Positions 1-9,886 of a DNA stretch of 63,486 nucleotides are shown piece by piece. Source of the DNA: Paludibacteraceae bacterium (lineage in GTDB: Bacteria > Bacteroidota > Bacteroidia > Bacteroidales > Paludibacteraceae); assembly GCA_017551025.1 (NCBI GenBank), contig JAFZNG010000022.1, forward strand, positions 1 through 63,486. Direction: 5' to 3'. The stretch's first letter is position 1; each line of letters begins with the position of its first letter. The notes under the pieces are model-generated. The model was not told the DNA's origin. It did not search any database and saw only the letters and a program-made list of their open reading frames with translations. The position numbers and the translations under genes are program-made.

Positions 1-87
1 CCGCTTTACTATCCTTTGAAGTCTCTTGCTTTATGAGCTCCGCAAGCTGATTTATGGGAAGAAGGAGCCACGGTATTTTGCATACAT

Positions 88-3000
88 ATGCCCATGCGTC
101 GCGTACTGTACTACATATCGGTTTTCCTGTTCAGCCTGCTGCTCATGTTGGGTATGCTGGTCGCTGCCGTGAGTAGCGAGCAGGTCCAAAATGCCGTGGC
201 GCAACTGGTCACGCAGGAACTGAGTCGCGGCCTGGATGCGGAGGTGAGTATCGGACGGATCGAGTATTCGTTCCCGGTACGGGTACGTATTCATAACATC
301 TGCATGCATGACCAGCAGGGCGATACCCTGGCCTATATCCAGCAGATGTACGCGCGCTTCCGTCCGCTCGCGTTAGCGGATCAGGAGATACGTTTCTCGC
401 GCGTAGATGTGCGTGGTGTTCGCGGGCATATCTATACCCTACCCGACGGCGAGTACAATTTTGCTTTTTTGGCACGTGCTTTCCGGTCGGATAAGGAGTC
501 AGCCCCCTTTGAGGCTCTGCTCTCGATACGGGATATCCACGTAGAGGATGTACAGTTACGATGGGAAGATATGACGCTAAGTCTTATCTCGTCGGACCTG
601 GACCTGAATTACTTTACCCGCGATTCCATCGACGGACAGATACGTCATATGCAAGCGGCTTTGATGCGCGACGGCGAGATGCTGGCGATCCAGGATTTCG
701 AAGCCCATCTGCAGAAGACGGACAGCCTGCTCAGTCTGCCTACGCTTCGATTGCGCTTGCCCCGTTCGGAGGTGGACGCTTCGGGTGTACGCATTACGCT
801 CCCCGGCGGACCTATTACGCGTCACGGAGCGATGCACAACACCTACGTAGACATGACTATTCGTACGGGGCGCATCCAGCCCTCGGATCTGGCGTTGGTA
901 GCACCGGCGCTCAAGCGGCTGGACGGACGGGTATCGCTCACGGGCCGTATCCACGGTGCGGTAGATAGCATTGCGGCTTCGGACTTGCACCTGAGCTATA
1001 ACGACCATTCTATCGTGCGCGGCAACATATCCGCCGTAGGTCTACCCGACCTGGATGCGGCGCGACTACACGTGCATTGCGAGGATATCCATCTCTCGGC
1101 GGCGCTTCTTCACGAGTTTCTCGACGACTGGCACAACGCCCAAACCCAATTACCGGCTATCGTACAACGACTCCAAGACGTACATTTCCGTGGTGACGCC
1201 GACGGACGGATACGTGATTGCCGGTTGAACGGTACGTTTACCACCAGTCTCGGGTCGATGGGTGTGAACGGTCATTTTGCGGCCGACTCCGCTTTCCGGG
1301 CACTGCAATACAATGCCCGGTTTACGGCACAGCAGTTCCGTCTGGGCGAATTACTGGGTACGACAGAGGTAGGTAATCTATCGGGCGACATACAAGCCGA
1401 CGGCACCTATATCGACCATCAGGTCGACACCCGTATGACGGCGGATATCAGCCAGTTGACGCTCCACGGCTATACGTATCAGAATATCCACGTGGACGGA
1501 CATTACTGTCCGAAGCTCTTCGACGGACTACTCACGATGGACGATCCGAACGCACACCTGCGCTTCGACGGACGTGTGGACATGACGGGTCAGTATCCGG
1601 ATATCGACTGTGCGATGCAGATACGTCATCTGGACCTGGCTGCCCTGCATATCTCGGAGAAAGTGCCCGACCTGAAGATGGGTGCGAGGATGCAGATGTG
1701 TCTGAGGGGTTCGGATGTGAATCATATGGCGGGAACGATGACGCTCGATTCGCTCCATTTGTACGACGCGAGTCGTCATCTGCGTATGCATCATCTGGCG
1801 CTGGATGCCCGAGCTGACGGTGCGCAGAAAGCAATCCATCTCAAGAGCGACTATGCGAATGCCGACCTGGAGGGGCAATTCTATTACGAGGACCTCAGTG
1901 CGATTATGCAGCGTGCGGCTAAGCAGTTGTTGCCACCGGCTATGCTGGCGCATGTAGCGCCTAAGGGCGGCTGGACCACCCGCGTACCGAAGGGCAAGCA
2001 ACAGTTGCGGCTCGAGTTGACAGCCGACCGGTTGAGTGATCTGCTGGCGATGTTCGGACTGAACATACCGCTGGGTCAGTCGCAACAGATACAGCTGACG
2101 ATGAACGATGCGGCGGGGCTGTACAGTCTGAGTGCGTATCAGGATTATATGGCGATCGGCAAGGGCAAGGCCTTGCAGTATGCGCACCTGGATATGGATA
2201 ACCTAAGCGGCCAAACACAGTTGAAGGCCTCCGGTGCGGCGATGGGTTATATGGGTGAACTGGAGATGGCGCTCCAGGAGAACGACCTGAGCAGCGACCT
2301 CACGCTCTATTCCGTGAATCCGCTGGCTCCGTTGCAGATAGGTGATTTGCACCTGGATACGCGTTTCCGCACGACACGCGACAAGCCTCAGATAGATATG
2401 CACCTCTCGCCGAGTGAACTGACGCTGGCGGATTCGACCTTCCGATTTGATGATATCCAGGTGAGTTATGTTGCTGCTGACCGGGCATGGCATATCGATC
2501 AGTTGCATGCCTACACCGCGAGCGGTGCGCAGCAACTGGATATCCGCGGTATCGTGTCGCGCAACCTAAGCGACTCGATGGTTGTGGAACTGCACGGTAT
2601 CAATGCCGGTTACCTGATGCCGCTCGTCGTAGAGGAGAAGAGCTTTAAGATGGGCGGTATCGTAGATGGTCGGGCGACGGTATATGCCGTGCTGGACCGT
2701 CCGATGGTGAATGCCGGCGTACATATAGAGGACTATGCGATGGGTGATGAAGTGATTGGTGATGCAGAGGGAAGTATCTCGTTCGACCCCTCGCGCCGAT
2801 TGCTGGAGTTCCGCGCAGAGGTGGCGGATACGATACGTGAGCGCGCCAAGGTATTCGGTGCGGTGAACCTGAGTAACAGTCACTGGGAAGTCAATATCTA
2901 CCCCACCCATATACCACTGGCCTTTATCGGCTATTGGACCAAAGCCTTCATGCCCGAGATCGGCGGTTACGGTACGGGTTATGTGAAGGTATTTGGCTGG

Positions 3001-4623
3001 AAAGGTGCTACGTACGTGCTGACGCGTGCAAAGGCGGAAGATGGTACGATACGCGTGCCCTTCACGGGTTGCAGGTATCATATCAACGATACGATCTATA
3101 TGGATTCATCGGCGATACGGTTCCCCAAGATGATCTTGACCGACGACCTGGGTAACCCGATTGAGTTTGAGGGTATCGTGCGGCATGATCAGTTCCGCAA
3201 CTTCTCGTTCCACTTGAATGCGAAGCCGCATAAGGCGATGGTACTCGACCTGCCGTTTGAGCCGGGCGAGACGGTGCAGGGACGCGTATTTGCCGAGGGC
3301 GAAGCGCGTATCGACGGTAACGACGATCTGATCACCATCAATGCGGATGCTTCGACGAGCAAGAACTCGCAGTTCCGCCTGTCGCTGGGTGGTGCATCGT
3401 CGGAGAGCGAGACCAATTTCGTGCATTTCGTAGATTCGCTGCGTATCCGGTTGCCGGAGCGGCCTATGCCTACGCTCAACGATACCACGGAAGTGGATTC
3501 CGCCGTGCTGGCTCGTATCGATTCGATACGTCAGCGTCATCCGATGGCGGAGACCTCTACGCGTATCAAGCTGGGGCTGAATATAGAGACCACGCCGATG
3601 CTCAACTTCCAGTTGATGCTCGACGAGCGCACGGGCGACATGATCCAGGCGCGTGGCGACGGTGCACTGCGTCTCACGTACGACAGCCACCTGGACGAAT
3701 ATACCCTCATGGGTACGTATACGGCACAGAGCGGTTCGCTGGGCTTCACGCTGGGCAACGTGATACGGCGTAATTTCTCGATAGCTAACGGTAGTACGAT
3801 CGTATGGAACGGTGATCCGGCGAACCCGGATCTGGACGTGACGGCGAAGTACCATGTGACGGCTAATCTGCGCGATTTGTTCGGCGAGGAGATCTCGTCG
3901 GTGGGCGTGACGCGTTCGTCGGTACCGGTGAATACCTGCCTGCATATGACGGGACGGTTGAACAACCCGATGCTACAATTCGGTATCGAACTTCCTATGT
4001 CGGAAGAGGGTATCCAGAACCAGGTACAGGCTATCATCAATACCGAGGAGATGCTGATGCGTCAGGTGGTTTATCTGCTCGTCTTCGGGCGATTCTATAC
4101 GCCGGATTATATGATGACATCGTCGGGCTACGGACTGAACGAGACCTACTCTATTTTGTCCTCGACGATCACGGGCCAGATCAACAGTTGGTTGGGTAAA
4201 CTGACGGATATCTTCACGATGGGTATCCAGGTGCGTGCTGAGGGCGAAGGTGCCACGGCGAGCCAGGAGTATGAGGCCCAATTCCAGTTGCAACCCGTCG
4301 ACCGGCTGGTGATCAACGGCAATGTAGGATACCGGTATAACGATATCAGCAACCGTCCGTTCTTCGGCGATCTGGATGCCGAGGTGATGCTGACCGACGA
4401 CGGCCAGCTACGACTGAAGGCCTACACCCATACGGTAGATAAGTATTCACTGCGCCAGGCCAATACCATACAGGGTATCGGTTTTCTGTGGCGCTATAAT
4501 TTCAATGTTCCGTCGCGCGACCAGCGCAAACAGCTCAAGGCGCAGCGCAAAGCACGCCGCGAAGCGAAGCGCGAAGCCAAAGCCCAAAAGAAAGCCGTGG
4601 CTCGAGAAGCCACGGCAAAATAA
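88..4623 (+). CDS. tamB: TamB-family translocation/assembly module protein (DUF490)
   Basis: This 1,511-residue protein has one N-terminal membrane anchor (about residues 7-28) followed by a long, repetitive beta-rich body. That is the architecture of TamB/AsmA-like proteins, which bridge the periplasm and help deliver lipids or barrels to the outer membrane. The last 400 residues match the DUF490 region in character (for example GRLNNPMLQFGIELP followed by an NQVQAIINTEEMLMRQVVY stretch). The C-terminus is a Lys/Arg/Ala-rich tail from about 1475, partly encoded by a terminator hairpin. Length fits the family. Two in-frame ATGs (codons 1 and 3) could start it. No partner tamA or tsaD is visible because the window begins here. 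Family assignment is confident; the exact substrate is unknown. Confidence 0.9.
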   Translation: MPMRRVLYYISVFLFSLLLMLGMLVAAVSSEQVQNAVAQLVTQELSRGLDAEVSIGRIEYSFPVRVRIHNICMHDQQGDTLAYIQQMYARFRPLALADQEIRFSRVDVRGVRGHIYTLPDGEYNFAFLARAFRSDKESAPFEALLSIRDIHVEDVQLRWEDMTLSLISSDLDLNYFTRDSIDGQIRHMQAALMRDGEMLAIQDFEAHLQKTDSLLSLPTLRLRLPRSEVDASGVRITLPGGPITRHGAMHNTYVDMTIRTGRIQPSDLALVAPALKRLDGRVSLTGRIHGAVDSIAASDLHLSYNDHSIVRGNISAVGLPDLDAARLHVHCEDIHLSAALLHEFLDDWHNAQTQLPAIVQRLQDVHFRGDADGRIRDCRLNGTFTTSLGSMGVNGHFAADSAFRALQYNARFTAQQFRLGELLGTTEVGNLSGDIQADGTYIDHQVDTRMTADISQLTLHGYTYQNIHVDGHYCPKLFDGLLTMDDPNAHLRFDGRVDMTGQYPDIDCAMQIRHLDLAALHISEKVPDLKMGARMQMCLRGSDVNHMAGTMTLDSLHLYDASRHLRMHHLALDARADGAQKAIHLKSDYANADLEGQFYYEDLSAIMQRAAKQLLPPAMLAHVAPKGGWTTRVPKGKQQLRLELTADRLSDLLAMFGLNIPLGQSQQIQLTMNDAAGLYSLSAYQDYMAIGKGKALQYAHLDMDNLSGQTQLKASGAAMGYMGELEMALQENDLSSDLTLYSVNPLAPLQIGDLHLDTRFRTTRDKPQIDMHLSPSELTLADSTFRFDDIQVSYVAADRAWHIDQLHAYTASGAQQLDIRGIVSRNLSDSMVVELHGINAGYLMPLVVEEKSFKMGGIVDGRATVYAVLDRPMVNAGVHIEDYAMGDEVIGDAEGSISFDPSRRLLEFRAEVADTIRERAKVFGAVNLSNSHWEVNIYPTHIPLAFIGYWTKAFMPEIGGYGTGYVKVFGWKGATYVLTRAKAEDGTIRVPFTGCRYHINDTIYMDSSAIRFPKMILTDDLGNPIEFEGIVRHDQFRNFSFHLNAKPHKAMVLDLPFEPGETVQGRVFAEGEARIDGNDDLITINADASTSKNSQFRLSLGGASSESETNFVHFVDSLRIRLPERPMPTLNDTTEVDSAVLARIDSIRQRHPMAETSTRIKLGLNIETTPMLNFQLMLDERTGDMIQARGDGALRLTYDSHLDEYTLMGTYTAQSGSLGFTLGNVIRRNFSIANGSTIVWNGDPANPDLDVTAKYHVTANLRDLFGEEISSVGVTRSSVPVNTCLHMTGRLNNPMLQFGIELPMSEEGIQNQVQAIINTEEMLMRQVVYLLVFGRFYTPDYMMTSSGYGLNETYSILSSTITGQINSWLGKLTDIFTMGIQVRAEGEGATASQEYEAQFQLQPVDRLVINGNVGYRYNDISNRPFFGDLDAEVMLTDDGQLRLKAYTHTVDKYSLRQANTIQGIGFLWRYNFNVPSRDQRKQLKAQRKARREAKREAKAQKKAVAREATAK

Positions 4624-4625
4624 TT
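4594..4625 (+). terminator. Intrinsic terminator overlapping the tamB 3' end
   Basis: A 9-bp perfect stem (GCCGTGGCT at 4594-4602, AGCCACGGC at 4608-4616, loop CGAGA) is followed by an A/T-rich run. It lies inside the last codons of tamB, so the hairpin also encodes the protein's end. Confidence 0.65.
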
Positions 4626-4651
4626 CTTAATTTTTAATTTTTAATTTTTAA
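4624..4651. repeat. TTTTTAA heptamer array (tamB/propeller junction)
   Basis: Four 7-bp units, TTCTTAA then three exact TTTTTAA, fill the gap between two convergent stop codons. This is one of eight arrays of this word in the window. Confidence 0.85.
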
Positions 4652-6144
4652 TTTATCGCATAGTCGATGCGATAAATATCTACGGCATTGCCGCCGCAAT
4701 CGTTGCGGCCTTGCGAGGTGGTGATGAGGTATCGTCCGCAAGCGGAGATATCCATACCTACGGGATAAGAGTCGGCTGGGATCGTAAGGATCATCCGCAT
4801 CGAGCGGGTATCTACGACGGCCAGTTGGGATACGTTGTTGCAAGCCACGAAGGCATAGCGTCCGTCGGGCGAGAGGCAGAGCGTACGTGCACCGGTCAGT
4901 ACGGGGCAACTCTCCAGTCCGTGGAGTCGTGCCGTTGTACCCGAGAGGCGTGAGATAGCGGAATAGATGCTATCGAGCGGTACGCGCTGTACGTAGCCCG
5001 AAGCGTTGACCGAGAGATAGAGGTAGTCGTCGTGGAGCACGAGATGGCGCGTATTCTGCATCATGCCCGTGAGGCGACCGAGGTAGCGGTTCTCGCGGAT
5101 ATCGATGACCGCCAGTCCACCCTCGCCACCCATACAGCCGACGATGAGGTAGCGGTTGTCGGGCGTAAAGATCGTGCCGCGCAGGGCGTATCCGCTGCCC
5201 GAGTCGCGATTGACCGAAACGTCGAGCGGATAGTTGAGCGGCAATTCATAATCGACGATATATTTCCCGGTATAGTGCCAGTCTTTGGGTTCATCGGATG
5301 AGATATCGAGTACGCCGACCGTGTTGTTGCCCCAATGGGCAACGGCGATATGCGTACCGTCGGGGCTGGTCTGCACCATCTTAGGCAGCGGTCCGGTCTC
5401 AAACATACGGATGATACGATCCGTGCGCGTATCAATGACTGCCATGGCCGAGGGGTCTTGGGCGTTGATATCGAAGCTGCGTCGATAGTACGGAATCCAG
5501 AGATAGCGTCCGCCGTGGGAGAAGGTAGACTCGACAGGTTTGCCGGTGAAGGTATTGAATTCGCGTCGCGTGGTATAATGCGTCACGGGCCATAGACCGC
5601 TGGCGGGTGCCCATAGTGCGGCATCGGCCTGGGTGAACTCATGACGGATGACCGATAGGCGACGGTTCGTAACGAAGTCGAAGACCACGGTGGTAGCCCC
5701 TTCCAAGGAATTGATATAGTACTTCGTGCCGTCGGGATGAATATTGGCCGACTTAGGCGAATGGATCATCGGTTCGCGGGTATCGGCAGGTCCGCCGTAG
5801 TTCTGGCGCTTGTCGATAAGCGTGAGGCGGATACGGCCGTCGTCGGACGCGGCGGTGGTGCCGACGGAGGGGTGCGATACGCGCGTAGGACCGCAATAGG
5901 TATCCTGCTCGCGCGTGCGACGCGGTTCGTCCATGTGAGCGGGTGTTGGTGTATGGTGTATGGTGTAGGGTGTATGGTGTAGGGTGTCTGGTGTATGGTG
6001 TATGGTGTCGACATTCGACTCTTGTCGTACGGGTTCGGCGGCTTGGGCGGGGAGGTAGATAAACCATACCGCTACCGCGCCAACCACGAGGGCAAGCACA
6101 GTAGCGGTAATGATTACGGTCAGAATATAGGATATTCGACGCAT
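4648..6144 (-). CDS. Membrane-anchored YVTN/YncE-like beta-propeller protein
   Basis: The 498-residue product starts with a membrane segment (about residues 7-30). From about residue 130 it runs through blade-like repeats of the type DGxY.. VVDTRSM / SPDGRYAFVACN, as in YVTN/YncE beta-propellers. It is probably anchored in the inner membrane with the propeller in the periplasm; its ligand is unknown. Residues 46-69 are a His-Thr-Pro heptad (HHTPYTI-like) made by an in-frame DNA heptamer array, so this linker is low-complexity and possibly length-variable. It lies 25 bp downstream of pnp on the same strand and probably shares its transcript, since no promoter is seen in the gap. No catalytic motif is visible. 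Confidence 0.7.
   Translation of the reverse strand: MRRISYILTVIITATVLALVVGAVAVWFIYLPAQAAEPVRQESNVDTIHHTPDTLHHTPYTIHHTPTPAHMDEPRRTREQDTYCGPTRVSHPSVGTTAASDDGRIRLTLIDKRQNYGGPADTREPMIHSPKSANIHPDGTKYYINSLEGATTVVFDFVTNRRLSVIRHEFTQADAALWAPASGLWPVTHYTTRREFNTFTGKPVESTFSHGGRYLWIPYYRRSFDINAQDPSAMAVIDTRTDRIIRMFETGPLPKMVQTSPDGTHIAVAHWGNNTVGVLDISSDEPKDWHYTGKYIVDYELPLNYPLDVSVNRDSGSGYALRGTIFTPDNRYLIVGCMGGEGGLAVIDIRENRYLGRLTGMMQNTRHLVLHDDYLYLSVNASGYVQRVPLDSIYSAISRLSGTTARLHGLESCPVLTGARTLCLSPDGRYAFVACNNVSQLAVVDTRSMRMILTIPADSYPVGMDISACGRYLITTSQGRNDCGGNAVDIYRIDYAIN
5948..6010. repeat. In-frame GGTGTAT heptamer array inside the propeller gene
   Basis: Nine 7-bp units (GGTGTAT, with GGTGTAG, GGTGTCT and GGTGTCG variants) span exactly 63 bp. 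Read on the minus strand, three DNA units give one 7-residue HHTP repeat. Gain or loss of a single unit would shift the frame. Confidence 0.9.
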
Positions 6145-6169
6145 AACGTACGATATTTACGATTTATGA

Positions 6170-8452
6170 TCAGTGGCGCGGGCCGCGTTGGAGGCGTGCG
6201 CCGTCGGGGTTCTCACCGCGATGCTCAGGACGCGGGCCACGACGCTCGGGACGGGGACCACGGTCGCCACGCTCACCGCGAGCGGGACGCTCCGGCTCTA
6301 CGTAGTCGGCGGGTTTCTCCTTAAGAGCCTTGGCGCTGAGGCGGAACTTACCGGTCTTAGGATCTACCTCCAGGAGCTTGATGCGAATCTTGTCGCCCTC
6401 CTTGATACCGGTCTCTTCCATGGTCTCGTAGCGACGCCAGTCGATCTCCGAAATATGGAGCAAGCCTTCCTTGCCCGGCATGAACTCTACGAAGCAACCA
6501 TACGGCATGACGGACTTAACGACGGAGTCGTACTCCTCGCCTACTTCGGGCAGGGCTACGATAGCCTTGATCTTAGCTACGGCGGCGGCCATCGACTCGC
6601 CGTTGTTGCTGGCTACTTCTACCTTACCACCCTCTTCAATCTCGTCGATCGAGATAACGGCACCGGTCTCAGCCTGGATGCCCTGGATGATCTTACCGCC
6701 AGGACCGATGACAGCACCGATCATATCCTTCGGTATGATGAAGCTGACGATACGCGGAGCGTGGGGTTTGAGATCAGGACGCGGAGCAGGCATGGTCTCC
6801 AAAATCTTGTCGAGGATATACATACGAGCTTCGTGGGCTTGCGCAAGGGCGTTCTCCAGAATCTCGTACGAGAGGCCATCGACCTTGATATCCATCTGGC
6901 AGGCCGTCAGACCATCGCGTGTACCGGTGGTCTTGAAGTCCATATCGCCCAGGTGGTCCTCATCGCCGAGGATATCGGAGAGGATGGCATATTTGGTTCC
7001 CTTGTTCTCAGAGATGAGTCCCATAGCGATACCCGAGACGGGTTTTTTCATCGGGACACCGGCGTCCATCAGCGCGAGCGTGCCGGCGCAGACGGTAGCC
7101 ATAGAGCTGGAGCCGTTGGACTCGAGGATATCCGACACGACGCGTACGCTATAGGGGAAGTCCTCGGGAATCATGTTCTTAAGCGCACGGCAAGCGAGGT
7201 TACCGTGACCGATCTCGCGGCGTCCTACACCACGGCTGGGACGTGCCTCGCCCGTGGAGAACGGCGGGAAGTTATAGTGGAGCAGGAAGCGGTCGGTACC
7301 CTGGATGAGGGCTTCGTCGATCATCTTCTCGTCGCGACTCGTACCGAGCGTAACGGTAGAGAGAGATTGCGTCTCACCACGCGTAAAGATACTCGAACCG
7401 TGAGGTCCGGGCAGCGGACTTACCTCGCACCAGATGGGTCGGATGTCCGTGGTCTTACGACCGTCGAGGCGCTTACCCTCGTCGAGTACGGCGCGGCGCA
7501 TAGCCTCTTTTTCCACATCGTGGTAGTAGCGATCTACCATAGCGGCGATCTCGTCCACCTCGATGCCGAGTGCTTCGGCGCGAGCGGCCATATAGTCGGC
7601 ACGGTCGGTCTTGAAGTCCTCGCGGATCTGGGAGAACATCTCCTCGCGGTGGTGCTTATCGGTGTCGGCAGCGGTAGCCTGGGCGTATGCACGAGCGTAG
7701 CTGTAGTCGTGTACAGCCTGGCGAAGCTCATCGTCGTTGACCTCGTGGCAGTATTCGCGCTTGGTCTGCTTGCCGTATGCACGCATCATCTCGTTGATTG
7801 CCAGACACTGCGGCTTGATAGCCTCGTGAGCGGCCTTGATAGCCTCGAGCATAACCGACTCGGGTACTTCCTTCATCTCGCCCTCGACCATCATGATGTT
7901 ATCATAGGTAGCGGCTACCATCAGCTCGAGGTCGGCGTGCTCGCACTGCTCGAAGGTCGGGTTGATAACCATCTTACCGTCTACGCGGGCTACGCGTACT
8001 TCGCTGACCGGTCCCTCGAAGGGGATGTCCGAACATGCGAGTGCGGCACCGGCAGCCAGTCCGGCGATGGACTCCGGCATATCAATACCGTCGGCGGAAT
8101 ACATGGTCACGTTTACGAACGTGTCGGCATGGTAGTTAGCGGGGAAGAGGGGTCGAAGGGCGCGGTCGATAAGACGTGCAATCAGGATTTCGTAATCCGA
8201 AGCCTTGCCTTCGCGGCGGGTGAAGCCACCCGGGAAGCGTCCTGCGGACGCAAATTTCTCTTTGTACTCAACGGTCAGCGGCATGAAGTCGGTACCGGGA
8301 ACCGCATCTTTGGCGGAGCAGACAGTAGCAAGAATCATCGTGTTGCCGAGCGTTGCCATAACGGCGCCGTCGGCTTGTTTGGCCAGCTTGCCTGTCTCCA
8401 ATTTGATCACTCGTCCATCGGGGAGAGTAATCTCTTTAGTTACAATATTCAT
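6170..8452 (-). CDS. pnp: Polyribonucleotide nucleotidyltransferase (PNPase)
   Basis: This 760-residue phosphorolytic 3'-5' exoribonuclease of the cytoplasm has the full family layout. There are two RNase PH-like domains (about 10-140 and 320-545, joined by a helical linker), a KH domain with the GxxG loop IGPGGK (about 580), and an S1 domain ([12 protein letters not shown], about 650-715). The C-terminal 45 residues are an Arg/Gly/Glu-rich tail ([15 protein letters not shown]), common in Bacteroidetes RNA-binding proteins. A consensus promoter lies at 8518-8551. The leader carries a small hairpin (GGACGC/GCGTCC, 8472-8488), which could serve autoregulation as in other pnp leaders, but this is inference. 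Confidence 0.97.
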   Translation of the reverse strand: MNIVTKEITLPDGRVIKLETGKLAKQADGAVMATLGNTMILATVCSAKDAVPGTDFMPLTVEYKEKFASAGRFPGGFTRREGKASDYEILIARLIDRALRPLFPANYHADTFVNVTMYSADGIDMPESIAGLAAGAALACSDIPFEGPVSEVRVARVDGKMVINPTFEQCEHADLELMVAATYDNIMMVEGEMKEVPESVMLEAIKAAHEAIKPQCLAINEMMRAYGKQTKREYCHEVNDDELRQAVHDYSYARAYAQATAADTDKHHREEMFSQIREDFKTDRADYMAARAEALGIEVDEIAAMVDRYYHDVEKEAMRRAVLDEGKRLDGRKTTDIRPIWCEVSPLPGPHGSSIFTRGETQSLSTVTLGTSRDEKMIDEALIQGTDRFLLHYNFPPFSTGEARPSRGVGRREIGHGNLACRALKNMIPEDFPYSVRVVSDILESNGSSSMATVCAGTLALMDAGVPMKKPVSGIAMGLISENKGTKYAILSDILGDEDHLGDMDFKTTGTRDGLTACQMDIKVDGLSYEILENALAQAHEARMYILDKILETMPAPRPDLKPHAPRIVSFIIPKDMIGAVIGPGGKIIQGIQAETGAVISIDEIEEGGKVEVASNNGESMAAAVAKIKAIVALPEVGEEYDSVVKSVMPYGCFVEFMPGKEGLLHISEIDWRRYETMEETGIKEGDKIRIKLLEVDPKTGKFRLSAKALKEKPADYVEPERPARGERGDRGPRPERRGPRPEHRGENPDGARLQRGPRH

Positions 8453-8517
8453 CTGTTATTTCATCAATTTTGGACGCCGTTTGCGTCCGGTTAATTTTAT
8501 AGACCCACAAAAAGTCG

Positions 8518-8551
8518 TGCAAAGGTACGAAAAAAAATCGGGATATGCAAA
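8518..8551 (-). promoter_or_regulatory. pnp promoter
   Basis: On the minus strand, TTTG (8548-8551) is followed by 20 bases and then TACCTTTGCA (8518-8527). The spacer has a T8 run. This matches the Bacteroidetes -33/-7 consensus. Confidence 0.85.
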
Positions 8552-8743
8552 TTTAAATGTGTTTTTTACCGAAAATCAACTGATTTTTGGTCCAAAACTA
8601 TCTAAAACACCCGAAAACTATTCAAAACCATCCGAAGAATCTAAAATCACGGAATATATACAAAGTATATATAAGGGGTGGTGGGATACGAGATTGACTC
8701 GGTGAAACCAAGCGCGTTACGCGCGAAAACTACATTTCCTGAA
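8552..8743. other. AT-rich gap with hairpins, no gene seen
   Basis: Between pnp and the outer-membrane gene there are three short inverted repeats: AAAATCA-AC-TGATTTT (about 8563-8578), ATATATAC-AAA-GTATATAT (about 8653-8672), and GCGCG-TTA-CGCGC (about 8709-8722). The last two may help end transcription of the minus-strand barrel gene. No coding region or tRNA was recognised. Confidence 0.4.
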
Positions 8744-9883
8744 TCAGTTACGATCGCGGAAGGGGTTGGCCATGTCGGCTTCGGTGAAGGGCGGATTACA
8801 GATGATACATTTCTCCTTGCGCTTCAGGCCGAAGAGACAGGTGAGTTTCACGCCAACGAACATATTACGGAGATAACGAGACTGCATATCGGCGGTAGAA
8901 TAGACATGATGGAACTGGTAGGTCGGGAAGTCCCAACGCGTCTCGTCGGGCGGATAGACCATACGCTTGGTGGTGCCGGGATTGATATTGAGTATACCGA
9001 AGTCGCAGAAAGCCGCGAGACGCAGGCGCATATCAAACGGTCGTGCACCCGGTCCGCCACGCCAGCCACGTTCGGGAGAATAGATGCCGTACTCCCAGCC
9101 TATCTCGGCATGAGCCAGCACGTCCAGCTTGAAGTTCAGCTTCTCGTCCTCGCGCTCGATAGGTACGTTCTTGCGCAGGCCGTGGTTGTCCATCTCGTGG
9201 AAGACGCCGAAGTAGCGATCGTAGATACCGACGGTATTGCCGGTGGCGCGCACGGCAGTGTGTCCCCGCCATGCCCAGTTGAGCTTGACACCCACGAGGT
9301 AGTAGCCCACGCTATGCGCGCGTCCGTTGATCTGCTGACCGAGGTAGAGAGGCAGTTGGAGATAAGTCATCTGCGAGTAGTCGCGACGGTCGTAGAAATC
9401 ATAGACGAGGTCGTAGTAGAACGTATCTATCTGACCGAGCCAGTCGCCGTACTGATGCACCATACTATTGGTCCAGGCATCGGCGGTATGGTACTTGGTG
9501 ATGGTGGTATCCAGGATATCGGTCCAGACGTCCTGACGGGTGATGCCGAAGCCCGTCTGGAGCAGGAAGTTGCTATTCTGGTACTCATACACTACTCCAC
9601 CCCCTATACCGAATCCGCCGGGGGTCATCTTGGCATAAGGCATATTGCTCACAAAGGACGAATACGAGCCCTCGAGATAGGCACCTACGAGGTGGTGTTC
9701 GCCGGAATACTGACCGGTACGCAGACCATTGTTGTCGAGTATCTCCTTGGGGGTCTTGTCCGAGAAATTGGTGCCACCGGCACCGAGCAGGTTCTCGGAC
9801 GAGATACGCGTCTGGGCACGGAGCACGGGTGCTACCAAGAGCAGCACCAGGAGGAGGCCATATGTACGGTATAGATGCTTCAT
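8744..9883 (-). CDS. Outer-membrane beta-barrel protein, partner of the giant surface protein
   Basis: The 379-residue product has a clear signal peptide (residues 1-23, ending VLRAQ) and then alternating aromatic/polar strands typical of a small outer-membrane barrel. It starts 3 bp after the stop codon of the giant surface-protein gene, so the two are almost certainly co-transcribed. In Bacteroidetes, very large T9SS-exported adhesins are often followed by a PorP/SprF-type barrel that helps attach or export them. The position fits that role, but I do not recognise a clear PorP/SprF signature. Function is inferred from context only. Confidence 0.6.
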   Translation of the reverse strand: MKHLYRTYGLLLVLLLVAPVLRAQTRISSENLLGAGGTNFSDKTPKEILDNNGLRTGQYSGEHHLVGAYLEGSYSSFVSNMPYAKMTPGGFGIGGGVVYEYQNSNFLLQTGFGITRQDVWTDILDTTITKYHTADAWTNSMVHQYGDWLGQIDTFYYDLVYDFYDRRDYSQMTYLQLPLYLGQQINGRAHSVGYYLVGVKLNWAWRGHTAVRATGNTVGIYDRYFGVFHEMDNHGLRKNVPIEREDEKLNFKLDVLAHAEIGWEYGIYSPERGWRGGPGARPFDMRLRLAAFCDFGILNINPGTTKRMVYPPDETRWDFPTYQFHHVYSTADMQSRYLRNMFVGVKLTCLFGLKRKEKCIICNPPFTEADMANPFRDRN

Positions 9884-9886
9884 ATG

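Noticed and set aside
1-87. Partial upstream gene or promoter before tamB
   Set aside because: No frame gives a recognisable protein and the TATTTTGC sequence misses the -7 consensus by one base.
6173-8494. Long plus-strand open frame antisense to pnp
   Set aside because: Its product has no recognisable domain and is explained by codon bias of pnp on the other strand.
8678-8743. Possible tRNA near the barrel gene end
   Set aside because: No D-, anticodon- or T-arm pattern can be folded; only a GCGCG hairpin is present.
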